64,000 nt of DNA, from contig NZ_FNAC01000009.1 of NCBI RefSeq assembly GCF_900101705.1, positions 1 through 64,000 of the forward strand, in the 5' to 3' direction. Source of the stretch: Algoriphagus faecimaris (GTDB taxonomy: Bacteria > Bacteroidota > Bacteroidia > Cytophagales > Cyclobacteriaceae). Both the position numbers and the translations under genes were made by a program. This document shows positions 44,940 through 54,500 of this stretch, one piece after another. Positions within the stretch are counted from its first letter, which is position 1; each line of letters begins with the position of its first letter. The notes under the pieces are model-generated. The model ran no database searches. It had not been told where the DNA came from and saw only the letters and a list, made by a program, of their open reading frames with translations.

Positions 44940-46859
44940 ATGGGAAAAATTATAGGCATTGACTTGGGTACCACCAACTCCTGCGTAGCAGTAATGGAGG
45001 GTAATGAACCTGTAGTCATCCAAAACAGTGAGGGAAGAAGAACCACTCCATCAATTGTGGCTTTTCTTGATAATGGAAATGGAGAAAGAAAAGTAGGTGA
45101 TCCTGCTAAACGTCAGGCTATCACCAACCCTGCCAATACCATTTCATCCGTAAAGCGGTTTATGGGTAAAAAATTCTCTGAGGTTTCTGATGAGAAAAAA
45201 CATGCCTCCTACAAAGTGGAGCAAGGACCCAACGATACCGTTGCAGTGAAAATAGGAGATCGATCCTACACTCCTCAAGAGCTTTCAGCTATGATTCTTC
45301 AGAAAATGAAGAGCACAGCTGAGGATTTCTTGGGACAAGAAGTAACAGAAGCAGTGATTACTGTTCCTGCATATTTCAATGACTCTGAGCGCCAAGCTAC
45401 CAAAGAAGCTGGACAGATCGCGGGACTTGAAGTGAAGCGAATCATCAATGAGCCTACTGCCGCAGCTTTAGCTTACGGTATGGACAAGAAAAACCAAGAT
45501 ATGAAAATCGCGGTGTATGACCTTGGCGGTGGTACATTTGATATTTCTGTATTGGAATTGGGCGACGGGGTTTTTGAAGTAAAGTCTACAAATGGTGATG
45601 TTCATTTGGGTGGTGACGACTTTGATCAAGTGATCATTGACTGGCTAGCTGATGAATTTAAATCGCAAGAGGACATTGATCTGAAACAAGATCCTATGGC
45701 TCTTCAAAGATTGAAAGAAGCTGCTGAAAAGGCCAAAATCGAACTTTCTAGTTCGTCTTCCACAGAGATCAACCTGCCTTATATCACGGCTACTCAATCC
45801 GGTCCAAAGCACCTAGTAACCAATCTGAGCAGATCAAAATTTGAGCAATTGTCTGAGAATCTGGTCAAGAGATCAATGGATCCTTGCAAGAAGGCTTTGG
45901 CAGATGCCGGAATGAATCCATCTGACATAGATGAGGTAATTTTGGTAGGCGGATCTACACGAATCCCAAAAATTCAGGAAGAAGTTGAAAAATTCTTCGG
46001 CAAAAAGCCTTCTAAAGGTGTAAACCCGGATGAAGTAGTGGCCATCGGTGCTGCTATCCAAGGTGGTGTATTGACTGGAGAAGTGAAGGATGTACTTCTA
46101 TTAGACGTTACCCCTCTTTCTCTAGGTATCGAAACTATGGGTGGGGTCTTCACTAAGCTGATCGAGTCTAATACGACCATTCCTACCAAGAAGTCTGAGG
46201 TGTTCTCCACCGCCGCTGATAATCAGCCTGCAGTAGACATTCACGTGCTTCAAGGTGAACGCTCCATGGCCAAGGATAACAGAACCATCGGAAGATTCCA
46301 GCTTTCAGACATTCCGCCAGCACCAAGGGGGGTACCTCAAATCGAAGTAACCTTTGACATTGATGCCAACGGTATCCTGAATGTATCAGCAAAAGATAAA
46401 GGAACTGGAAAAGAGCAAAAAATCAAGATCGAAGCTTCTTCAGGACTTTCTCAGGAAGAAATTGACCGAATGAAGAAAGAAGCGGAAGCTAATGCAGCTA
46501 CAGACAAAGCAGAGAAAGAAAAAATCGATAAGCTGAATTCTGCAGATAGCTTGGTTTTCCAAACTGAAAAGCAGCTGAAAGAATACGGTGACAAGCTTTC
46601 AGAAGGAAATAAAACAGCCATAACAGGCGCCTTGGAAACGCTTAAATCAGCTCATCAATCTCAAGATCTAGCAGGAATCGACACTGCCATGGAAGGCTTG
46701 AATAAAGCTTGGGAAGCAGCTTCCCAAGAAATTTACAATGCCACCCAAGGTGCGGGAGCACAACCTGGAGCAGATGCGGGCGCAAGTGCTGAAAGCAACG
46801 AATCAGGCGACGGAGTTTCTGACGTGGATTACGAAGAAGTAAACGAAGACAAAAAGTAA
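44940..46859 (+). CDS. dnaK: Molecular chaperone DnaK (Hsp70)
   Basis: 639 aa, the full length. The nucleotide-binding domain has [36 protein letters not shown] and [13 protein letters not shown]. The C-terminal substrate domain is followed by a tail rich in Gly, Ala and Asp that ends EEVNEDKK. It folds proteins in an ATP-dependent cycle with DnaJ and GrpE, neither of which is in this window. The ATG at 44940 gives the typical MGKIIGID start. Confidence 0.98.
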   Translation: MGKIIGIDLGTTNSCVAVMEGNEPVVIQNSEGRRTTPSIVAFLDNGNGERKVGDPAKRQAITNPANTISSVKRFMGKKFSEVSDEKKHASYKVEQGPNDTVAVKIGDRSYTPQELSAMILQKMKSTAEDFLGQEVTEAVITVPAYFNDSERQATKEAGQIAGLEVKRIINEPTAAALAYGMDKKNQDMKIAVYDLGGGTFDISVLELGDGVFEVKSTNGDVHLGGDDFDQVIIDWLADEFKSQEDIDLKQDPMALQRLKEAAEKAKIELSSSSSTEINLPYITATQSGPKHLVTNLSRSKFEQLSENLVKRSMDPCKKALADAGMNPSDIDEVILVGGSTRIPKIQEEVEKFFGKKPSKGVNPDEVVAIGAAIQGGVLTGEVKDVLLLDVTPLSLGIETMGGVFTKLIESNTTIPTKKSEVFSTAADNQPAVDIHVLQGERSMAKDNRTIGRFQLSDIPPAPRGVPQIEVTFDIDANGILNVSAKDKGTGKEQKIKIEASSGLSQEEIDRMKKEAEANAATDKAEKEKIDKLNSADSLVFQTEKQLKEYGDKLSEGNKTAITGALETLKSAHQSQDLAGIDTAMEGLNKAWEAASQEIYNATQGAGAQPGADAGASAESNESGDGVSDVDYEEVNEDKK

Positions 46860-46878
46860 GAATACTAAACCAACAGAT

Positions 46879-46955
46879 AGATTACAGTCTGCTGACAGTA
46901 ATCTACTTAAAATAGAGAGCCAAGAGTCAAGATGAAAATCTAGAATCTTGGCTCT
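46879..46955 (+). terminator. Two consecutive hairpins after dnaK
   Basis: AGATTAC/GTAATCT (46879-46904) and AGAGCCAAGA/TCTTGGCTCT (46916-46955) are separate inverted repeats. Neither has a strong T tract, so this may be a weak terminator or an mRNA processing or stability element between dnaK and the GroES-like gene. Confidence 0.5.
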
Positions 46956-46982
46956 TACTTCTTAACGCTAGATAATTAACTC

Positions 46983-47357
46983 ATGAAGCTGACAGCAGAT
47001 AATAAATTGACAAAATTGATTGTAGTAGGTGATCGGGTTTTGATCCGATTAAAAAAGCCTAATGAAAAAACCGGGTCAGGGCTATATCTTCCTCCAGGAG
47101 TCCAAGAAAAGGAAAAAGTTCAGCAAGGGTATATCATTAAAGCCGGTCCCGGATACCCCATTCCCATGCCTGTAGAAGATCATGAGCCATGGATGGATAA
47201 TGAAGAAAAAGTCAGGTATGTGCCACTACAAGCCAAAGAAGGAGATTTAGCAATATTCCTGCTCTCCGGAGCTCATGAAGTGATTTATGAAGGAGAAAAG
47301 TACTTTATTGTTTCTCAGGGAGCTATTTTGATGCTTGAGCGAGAGCAAGACCTTTAA
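46983..47357 (+). CDS. Divergent stand-alone GroES-like co-chaperonin
   Basis: 124 aa, longer than GroES (about 95). The N-terminus LIVVGDRVLIRLKKPNEKTGSGLYLPPG matches the GroES barrel and mobile-loop start, and the end SGAHEVIYEGEKYFIVSQGAIL matches the roof strands. An insertion of about 25 residues (PVEDHEPWMDNEEKVRYVP) lies between. No groEL gene is next to it, and it follows dnaK. It could be a second co-chaperonin of Bacteroidota with its own partner. The function is unknown. Confidence 0.75.
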   Translation: MKLTADNKLTKLIVVGDRVLIRLKKPNEKTGSGLYLPPGVQEKEKVQQGYIIKAGPGYPIPMPVEDHEPWMDNEEKVRYVPLQAKEGDLAIFLLSGAHEVIYEGEKYFIVSQGAILMLEREQDL

Positions 47358-47393
47358 CTCTACCCTATCACATTTCTACCAAAAGCGCTTTTT

Positions 47394-48368
47394 TTATTTC
47401 CCAATTACCAACTGAGCATATTCCTTAGCAAAGTAGGTTAGGATAATTTTTGCTCCGGCACGCTTGATACTGGTGAGCATTTCTACCATTGCCCGATCAT
47501 TTTCTAACCAACCTCGCTCTACAGATGCCTTCAACATAGAATATTCACCGGAAACATTGTAAGCCGCTATGGGCAAAGGAAAATTAGTATGCAAAAGCTG
47601 AATAATATCCAAATAGGCCAAGGCTGGCTTTACCATCAAAAAATCTGCTCCTTCTTGCGTATCAAGTTCAGCTTCAATTAGGGCTTCCTGACTATTGGCA
47701 GGATTCATCTGATAGGTTTTTTTATCTCCAAATTTAGGCGCAGAGTCCAAGGCATCGCGGAAAGGTCCGTAAAAAGCACTGGCATATTTAGCTGTGTATG
47801 ACATAATCGACGTTTCGGTAAACCCATTTTCGTCCAAAATTTGACGAATATAGCCTACCCTTCCATCCATCATATCGGATGGGCCCAAGATATCCACTCC
47901 TGCTTCAGCTTGCGCTAACGACATCCTTCCCAAAATCTCCAATGTCTCATCGTTGAGAATTTTCCCATCCTTTACCAATCCATCATGACCATCACTACTG
48001 TAAGGGTCCATGGCTACATCAGACATCAGGCAGATTTCAGGAAATTCTTTTTTTATTTCACGAAGGCCTTTGAGGTAAAATGTCTCCGGATTATAGCTTT
48101 CTGTGGCTGTAGTGTTTTTTAACTCTTCTGGATATGCAGGAAAAACATCAATTGCTTCAATCCCCAACTTCATGCAGGACTCTATTTCCCTGAGCATAGT
48201 ATCAATGGAAAACCGATAAATCCCTGGCATCGAGTCCACAGCAATTTTCTTACCCGAACCTTGTACCAAAAACATTGGGAAAATAAGATCCTTCACAGAT
48301 AGTGAAGTTTCTTCTACCAAATTGCGAATTGCTTGGGACTTTCGATTTCTACGGGGACGGATGTTCAT
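47394..48368 (-). CDS. hemB: Porphobilinogen synthase (delta-aminolevulinic acid dehydratase), aspartate-type metal site
   Basis: 324 aa. The Schiff-base lysines are K194 in SYTAKYASAFYGPF and K247 in FLMVKPALAYLD. The metal-site segment is DVAMDPYSSDGHDG, with Ala119, Asp121 and Asp129 where zinc enzymes have three Cys, so it is probably the magnesium-dependent Asp type. It joins two aminolevulinate molecules in the haem pathway. It is a single gene; a TACCTTTG at 48396-48389 could be its -7 box. Confidence 0.95.
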   Translation of the reverse strand: MNIRPRRNRKSQAIRNLVEETSLSVKDLIFPMFLVQGSGKKIAVDSMPGIYRFSIDTMLREIESCMKLGIEAIDVFPAYPEELKNTTATESYNPETFYLKGLREIKKEFPEICLMSDVAMDPYSSDGHDGLVKDGKILNDETLEILGRMSLAQAEAGVDILGPSDMMDGRVGYIRQILDENGFTETSIMSYTAKYASAFYGPFRDALDSAPKFGDKKTYQMNPANSQEALIEAELDTQEGADFLMVKPALAYLDIIQLLHTNFPLPIAAYNVSGEYSMLKASVERGWLENDRAMVEMLTSIKRAGAKIILTYFAKEYAQLVIGK

Positions 48369-48388
48369 GGTGTTTAAAATTCTTTCCT

Positions 48389-48396
48389 CAAAGGTA
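48389..48396 (-). promoter_or_regulatory. Candidate -7 box of hemB
   Basis: The minus strand reads TACCTTTG, a match to TAnnTTTG, 20 nt upstream of the hemB ATG. An upstream TTTT at about 20 nt spacing is an imperfect -33 match. Confidence 0.4.
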
Positions 48397-48492
48397 CAAT
48401 CAAAGCTTCCTTTCTTAAAATCCTGAAGAAAGATTCCTAATGATCTATAAGAGAAATTGATAATTGATTAAATTATCCAAAAGTATTCCTGA

Positions 48493-49479
48493 ATGAAACA
48501 AGTTAAATACATCGATTCGATAATTGGACAAAGTCAAAATTTTCACTGTCTAGACACCCGAGATCAAGAGTCTATTCAAGCTATCCCCAACCCACTTTTT
48601 AAACCCATATTTTTTTTAACCAAATCAGAACTACTGCAACTTAAGCGAAAAGGATTTCAATCCAACATTGGTCAAGAACTAATGAAAAAGGTGATTAATC
48701 TTGAAAAAGATATGAATTCCAACAAACCCTTACTTTTATTTGATGAGGCTCCCCACCTTGTGAGTCAAGCTATTTGGCAACATTTTCGGCCGAATCATCC
48801 AATTTTTATTTATAAAGGAGGAGTAAAAAAGCTTCTCAATGAAGCAAAGGCAATCTTTGATCAACCATTTAATTTTGTCGTCTTATATGGAAAGACAGGT
48901 GTAGGAAAAAGTGATGTTTTGTCCGAATTAAAAACTAAAGGAAAGCAAGTACTAAATTTAGAACAAGTAGCCAATCACCGAGGCTCTACTTTCGGAAATC
49001 TATATCAGCTCAAGCAAACCCCTCAAGAGAGCTTTGAGATAAAACTTGCAGCAATTTTAAGCCGCTTTAATCCTTCCCACCCCATTTTCACTGAATTTGA
49101 ACTGCCGAGTTTGGGGAAAAATATAATCCCTTTAGGAATTATGAATCAAATGGAAAATTCAAAAAAAGTATTAATCACACTTTCTAAAGCAAAACGAATA
49201 AATCGCCTTGTAAATGATTATGCCGGAGTAAATGACAGGGAATTAGGCCGAGGTATAGAAAGCCTCAAATCAAGACTAGGTAAAGATAAATCCTTGGAAA
49301 TAAAGCGGGATTTAGACAAAAAACAATATGCCAAAGTCGCCGAAGGCCTACTGGAATATTTTGACAATTCAATTTCCTATCAAAGTACTTCAAATGAGGA
49401 CTTACTGTACCAAATAGAAAACGATGCAGTTTCTGAAACAGCAGAAAAACTCTTGAATTTATTTAAAACAACTGACTAA
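48493..49479 (+). CDS. MnmH/SelU-like tRNA 2-selenouridine synthase homologue lacking the rhodanese cysteine
   Basis: 328 aa. The C-terminal P-loop domain is clear: GKTGVGKS (133-140), VLNLEQVANHRGSTFGNL (153-170) and PQESFEIKL, all typical of MnmH. The N-terminal rhodanese-like part keeps its fold pattern (LDTRDQ, YKGGVKKL) but the active-site loop, which is CCARGGQRS in E. coli, is here LLFDEAPHLV (81-90). The only Cys in the whole protein is C19. Selenation by the usual Cys97 route is therefore impossible. It may still bind and geranylate tRNA, or have another role. The start ATG at 48493 is well supported. Confidence 0.78.
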   Translation: MKQVKYIDSIIGQSQNFHCLDTRDQESIQAIPNPLFKPIFFLTKSELLQLKRKGFQSNIGQELMKKVINLEKDMNSNKPLLLFDEAPHLVSQAIWQHFRPNHPIFIYKGGVKKLLNEAKAIFDQPFNFVVLYGKTGVGKSDVLSELKTKGKQVLNLEQVANHRGSTFGNLYQLKQTPQESFEIKLAAILSRFNPSHPIFTEFELPSLGKNIIPLGIMNQMENSKKVLITLSKAKRINRLVNDYAGVNDRELGRGIESLKSRLGKDKSLEIKRDLDKKQYAKVAEGLLEYFDNSISYQSTSNEDLLYQIENDAVSETAEKLLNLFKTTD

Positions 49480-49666
49480 AGGATAAAATAAATGCGTCTC
49501 CCGTAGAAGACGCTACTGTGCCAAAGAGATTCATTGCATTACTCGTTGTTATGCTGTTATCAGACTTCAATTTTCCGTTTTCTTCTCTTAATTGCTCAGA
49601 TTCCGACACCGAAGTGCGTTTATTTTTACTAAAGTTTAGTTTCTCAATTTTCTCTAATTTAATACT
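49463..49666 (-). other. In-frame open stretch after the 641-aa protein stop (67 codons)
   Basis: After the TAA at 49669-49667 the same frame stays open for 67 codons, reading LEKIEKLNFSKNKRTSVSES and then EQLREENGKLKSD, up to a stop at 49465-49463. It overlaps the MnmH-like gene's 3' end by 17 bp. It has no early ATG. It may be a former C-terminal tail cut by a nonsense mutation, a readthrough extension, or chance. A hairpin (GCGTCT/AGACGC, 49494-49513) lies within. Confidence 0.35.
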
Positions 49667-51592
49667 TTATGAATTGTTTTCCAAGACCAAATCAAATCTT
49701 AAACCGCTGCTACCCTCTCCTCTTCCTGTTCGCTTTCTTCTACCATACCAGGTCACTATTTTACCTTGATACCATCTAGTTCTTTGATAGGTAGCGGTCA
49801 GTTTCACGCCGGCCCTCGGGACTTCTTCCTCATTTATAAAAAGTGCTGAATTTTGGTCATCTAGCTCATTAATTCCAGCCCTTAATAATTCCGTCCTGGG
49901 ACGGATGGCATGAGGTGCGAAAAGCTCATGAATTCGTGGCATGGAGGCCCTTTGAAAATGAATTTCACGATTAGAGCCTGCTTGATGAACAGGTATAAAA
50001 GGAATCCAGTTTTCACTCACGCTATTACCCAACTGATATTTCAATGCTGACTTATAAGTCGATGCCTTGTTATAGATGGTTTCTAAATTGACTTCTGGTA
50101 AATTTATTTCATCTGGAACAGCTGCTTTTTCTTTCATTTTTTCAAATAATCCAGCCAAATTCCCTGCTGCTTCGTATCCATCTAAAGCTTCTCCAAGCCC
50201 ATCAGGCACTCTGGTCTCAATCGCCCAGACCAAATTTGCCATCTCATCCCTGATAAATTTAATTTCCTCCAAAGAATCACTTTCAAGGGTTCTCGCTATG
50301 GCAGGTGGGAGCAATATTCGCTTATCAAATTCAGGTATCTCAAATTCTCCCTTCTCGACAGTCAGCGAATACATGTTCCAGTCATTCCAGTCATTCCCTG
50401 CTTGATGTGCCGGTTCTACAAAATAATTTAACCCAAAGGTGTCTCGCACGAGCACTCCCTCCACCTCTGCAAAACTTCCAGTCGGAACATCATAAGGTAT
50501 GGAAAGCCAATCATTGCTGTATTGAAGGGCATATTGAGTTACTAAAATTTTTGCAATATCCGTGTCAGATGCTTTGAGATTACCCAGATCAATAGAACCA
50601 TCTTCCATTTCCCACCATCTCGAGGCCGGCATTCCGGCAAAAGAAGCTTCGGTTGGAATCATGGTAAGTACTTCTCGTTTTTTTATATTTTGATCAAAAG
50701 TTTTTCTCTGGCTAGAGTTCTTTTTACTGATATCAAAAGAATACCAATCCAAATGCCCTTGAAAATACTCTTCCGCATTCAGTTCTGTTTCGCCATCATT
50801 GCCTTCATCGACATATGTTTTAAAGCTGTATTCCAGACGCTCAGGGTACCAGCAGTTTTCTTCCTTACTTTCTGGTAAATTCAGTTCCTTACGCACAAAG
50901 GCTATCCATCTTTTAGCGGCTTCTTGAGCAATATTTTTGTGTTTTAATGCAATAAATTTATCCGTGGTAGCTGTCTGATTAGCGGAAAGAACTAGGCTAC
51001 TCACCTTAGAAAAATCCCCAGAAAGAAAATCCCATAAGCGCGCGCCATTGAGTGCTCTTCCTGCCACGGAGCGCAAAAACGAAGTAGCTTGTTGTAAGCT
51101 TAATACTCGCGCTTTTGCTGTCGTTTCAGAAGCATTCTCTTGATGTGAAATCTCTGGAACAGAGAATGGGAATTTATCAATCAATGCTTTTCGATATTCG
51201 CCCTGAGCGTAGCTTTGAGATTGAGGAGCTTTGCTTCCTTCATTATCTAAAATCTGAAGGAATTTTCTTCCCAATTGAGTCGCTTTTTTTAAATCAATGG
51301 TAGGAATCAGTCGCTCAACACGGGTCTCTAATGGTATATCCTCTGAATAGGCTTGTTTTGGACCGTTAGCTTTCGAAAAGCCAGTCATCCGCACGGTATT
51401 AATTGCCACCTTAGCAAAAATGGCTGAACCTGCATCCTCCCCTTTTAGCTCTCCAAACTGATATTGTCTAGCTAACATCCAGAGGGGATCATGAACTTTG
51501 GCCGCTAAAGCATCTTCTAGTTCTTCTTCCCTAGGCCTTCCTTCTAGTCGATTATATGCCCTAAAGGGCTCACAAGGATCGTATTTTATCAT
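49667..51592 (-). CDS. Last gene of giant operon: large uncharacterised protein (641 aa)
   Basis: 641 aa without signal peptide or membrane helix. Residues 37-56 read LWMLARQYQFGELKGEDAGS, a conserved-looking segment I recall from uncharacterised proteins of other phyla, as is YNRLEGRPREEELEDAL before it. The C-terminal end is basic (RTRWYQGKIVTWYGRRKRTG). Its start overlaps the stop of the 2170-aa gene by 4 bp (ATGA), so it is translationally coupled. No catalytic motif is visible. It is presumed to be a structural or accessory part of the four-gene system. The function is unknown. Confidence 0.8.
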   Translation of the reverse strand: MIKYDPCEPFRAYNRLEGRPREEELEDALAAKVHDPLWMLARQYQFGELKGEDAGSAIFAKVAINTVRMTGFSKANGPKQAYSEDIPLETRVERLIPTIDLKKATQLGRKFLQILDNEGSKAPQSQSYAQGEYRKALIDKFPFSVPEISHQENASETTAKARVLSLQQATSFLRSVAGRALNGARLWDFLSGDFSKVSSLVLSANQTATTDKFIALKHKNIAQEAAKRWIAFVRKELNLPESKEENCWYPERLEYSFKTYVDEGNDGETELNAEEYFQGHLDWYSFDISKKNSSQRKTFDQNIKKREVLTMIPTEASFAGMPASRWWEMEDGSIDLGNLKASDTDIAKILVTQYALQYSNDWLSIPYDVPTGSFAEVEGVLVRDTFGLNYFVEPAHQAGNDWNDWNMYSLTVEKGEFEIPEFDKRILLPPAIARTLESDSLEEIKFIRDEMANLVWAIETRVPDGLGEALDGYEAAGNLAGLFEKMKEKAAVPDEINLPEVNLETIYNKASTYKSALKYQLGNSVSENWIPFIPVHQAGSNREIHFQRASMPRIHELFAPHAIRPRTELLRAGINELDDQNSALFINEEEVPRAGVKLTATYQRTRWYQGKIVTWYGRRKRTGRGEGSSGLRFDLVLENNS

Positions 51593-54500
51593 GATTCTTC
51601 GGGTTCAAATCCATCATTGACACTGGTAAAGTCTATATAAAAACCGAGCTTTTGCTCGTCACCTTGCTGTGAATTATTGCTGCTGTCCTCATCTGATTCG
51701 GCCAGCTTCCTTGCAAATTCATCATCTCCAAATGCCAATGCCGATGTAGCGGGTAAAAGCTGTGAATACATGGACTCCTCTACATGGTCAGGCTCAATGG
51801 ACCTTAATTTACTCAAATTAAAGGCCTCTTCGACACACAAGGCCAACTCCTCAAAGTCCCACTTCCCCTTTTTCTCAGGAGGCACTGCCAATAACAAACT
51901 TTGAGGAGCACGAGAATCCGGTTGGTTGAAATGAAAGGCCAGACCGGTCGTTTGCTTCTGGTCGGGGATTATCTCGGTCCACTCATCCAAAAACAGGGCA
52001 CAAGATTTTTGCTGCAAAGCTTCATACCCAAAAATCAACAAAGACAGTCTATCTCCATTAGGTTCAAAATCTTGCGGGTACTCTGCACCCAACCAATACT
52101 CTCGATCAGAAACCTGCGGAAGATTGTTCATATCAAATGGTAACTGCACGGGTTTAAAACTGATAGAATTTCCATGTAAAACTTCATCAAGCATAGAAGC
52201 CGTCTCCAAATGAGAAAGCCGGTTTCGGACATGGGAAATCTCAGACCACCAATCTTCAAGAAACAATTCACTTTCTTGATTTCTAAATGGCCCTTCAGAA
52301 AGTGGCAAAGTCAACTGAGCAGAGATATCACTTTCATTGCTGACGGTAATTTCAGGCAGCATTTTAAACCCACTCCCGAAGAATTTCTTACAAAACTCAA
52401 CACTAAACTCCAGCCACTTGGACTGATCCGCTTCTAATTCGAATTCTGCAAATTTCGTGTCTGCGAAAGCTAAATTTTCTAACATTTTAGCTTTTGCAGA
52501 TACTAATCGTTGTGCCATTACTAAAATATCTTCCTCCGGGTCTGAGGGATAAAATCCAGAAAAACCAAATACACTAAGTGTCTTTAAGGAATTAAAGGCT
52601 ACTTCTTTTTCAGCAGGGCTATAACTTGTCTTACCTGATTCAAATGGCGATATCACATCCAACAAATCCCTGTAATCCGCATAGGTTTTTTTCATCCTCT
52701 CTAAAAGATTCTGCGTATCCACACCGGCTGATTCCATACCAAAATTGATTTCCTCTTCCGGCACTCTATAGTCTCTGGCATCAGCAGAACGAGATGCACC
52801 GATTATCTTTCCTAAATGCTGAAGTAAAGAAACTACTTCTCCGAAACTCAAATCTGAAGGGGCAGCCGGAGCATTGAAAAGCAATTCGATCTCGAGGTCT
52901 ACCTTGATCCCTGAATCTCTCAAAAAATCTAAACACCTCGCTTTTAACTCCTGCTGACTATCTTCTCCGCCAGTCACAATAAGTAATACCAAATCTATGG
53001 GTTGAAGATCTAGATCCAATAAATTCATTTCAGATTCGACTCCATCAATTTTTACCTTCCACGTAATCTTAGTAGGATCTCCAATTTTGGAAGCAAGCCA
53101 ATGATTAATGGATGGCTCGGCTTTACCCCTAGGACTTAAAGTCACCCCAGACCAAGGAGAATTCGTGGTCTTAACAAGGGGTATTTGAACTAGAGCACGA
53201 TGTGTTACCATGACACCTTGTCTCATACTCCTGATAATATCGGGATCCAGGTTAACCTTTCCTTCAGCTATGGCATCTAGCACGGCACTTGCCTTTACAT
53301 GATTCCCTCGCACCAATTGATAAACTCCCTCTGCGGTCATCAGGTCCCCCAGTGCATCAAATGCATCCGCCATATTATCCAGCTCATGAATAATAGCTTT
53401 GAGTTTTTTACGCTCTAATGCTGGAGTGGAGCCAGCGCCGGGGTTACTAGGGTTTGGAACTTGGCTAGCTAGATTCCATGGATATCCTCTGAAACCTGTA
53501 GGGTTTACTCCCTCATTGATAATATTATCCACCAAAGTTTTATTGGGATCCAAAAGACCTGATTTACCCAAGAATTCTTCAAAATGATCAATCAATGCTA
53601 ACCCATCCACCACATTTGCCGCTTTGAGGGATTCTGTCTGAGTAGTATCTTGGGGATCTACAGAGTCATCCGAATAGGTTGGAAATTTTCGTCTTAATCG
53701 ATAAATGTATTTATCCATTTCCAAGGGTTTACCTTGGCCATCTTTGTATTTTTCATGTAGGGCTCGTTCAAACATGTACCCTAGAAGTGCCCCTATTTCT
53801 TGGCCATTTCCGACACCCTCTAAAAGATGAAGTGCCTTTCGGATTCTGCTTGATGTAAGATTGATGGCTAGCGCATTATTAGTATCCCCTTTGGCTTTTA
53901 TTGAATTATAACCCGCTCTCAATACAGCCGCTGTTACAGCATGATTCATACTTGGACCATGAATAAATCCCTGACTATCCGGCAGCCGAGTGACTGGTTG
54001 TCCATTTGAAGATTCTAGGCCCTCGGGCAAAGCAGAGACGACTTCATGTGGGGATTTCTCTCTTCTCAAATCATGGACAAAACCATACGCACCAAGGTAG
54101 GTCCCCGAAGACTTCACTTTTCTCAACTCCCTTAATCGGAAATCAGACAATCCTGTCAACCAAGCATCAAGTCTATAACTCACCAAGTCAATATGAGAAG
54201 CCAAAAGACGCTCCAAAGTCCCTACATCCAAGTCCTTCAAAACATCCATAGCATTAGTAGCATAAGTAGACCGATCATAGACCAATGCCCCACGTAACAA
54301 GGCCATTAAAACAGAATACTGGACTTGTGTTTCACCTTCTACTTCCACCTTGGGCAAATCAGAATACTTCAGTTGGGTAATTTGATTTAAAACCGGTGCT
54401 TGGGTTAACCATTCTATGTAGTTAAACTCCTTGTCAGTCTGCGCAAGATTATTCCCTAATCTTGGATCTTGTACCAAATGTCCCAATATAAAATTGCCCT

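Noticed and set aside
44712..45023. Minus-strand reading frame covering the dnaK start
   Set aside because: It overlaps the strongly supported dnaK gene and its leader, and the encoded peptide is Cys- and Phe-rich without domain pattern. Only its last 57 codons were kept as a weak candidate.
49518..49769. Plus-strand 83-codon frame with a signal-like N-terminus
   Set aside because: It starts with GTG and overlaps the coding end of the 641-aa protein. The hydrophobic pattern is the antisense of a charged region.
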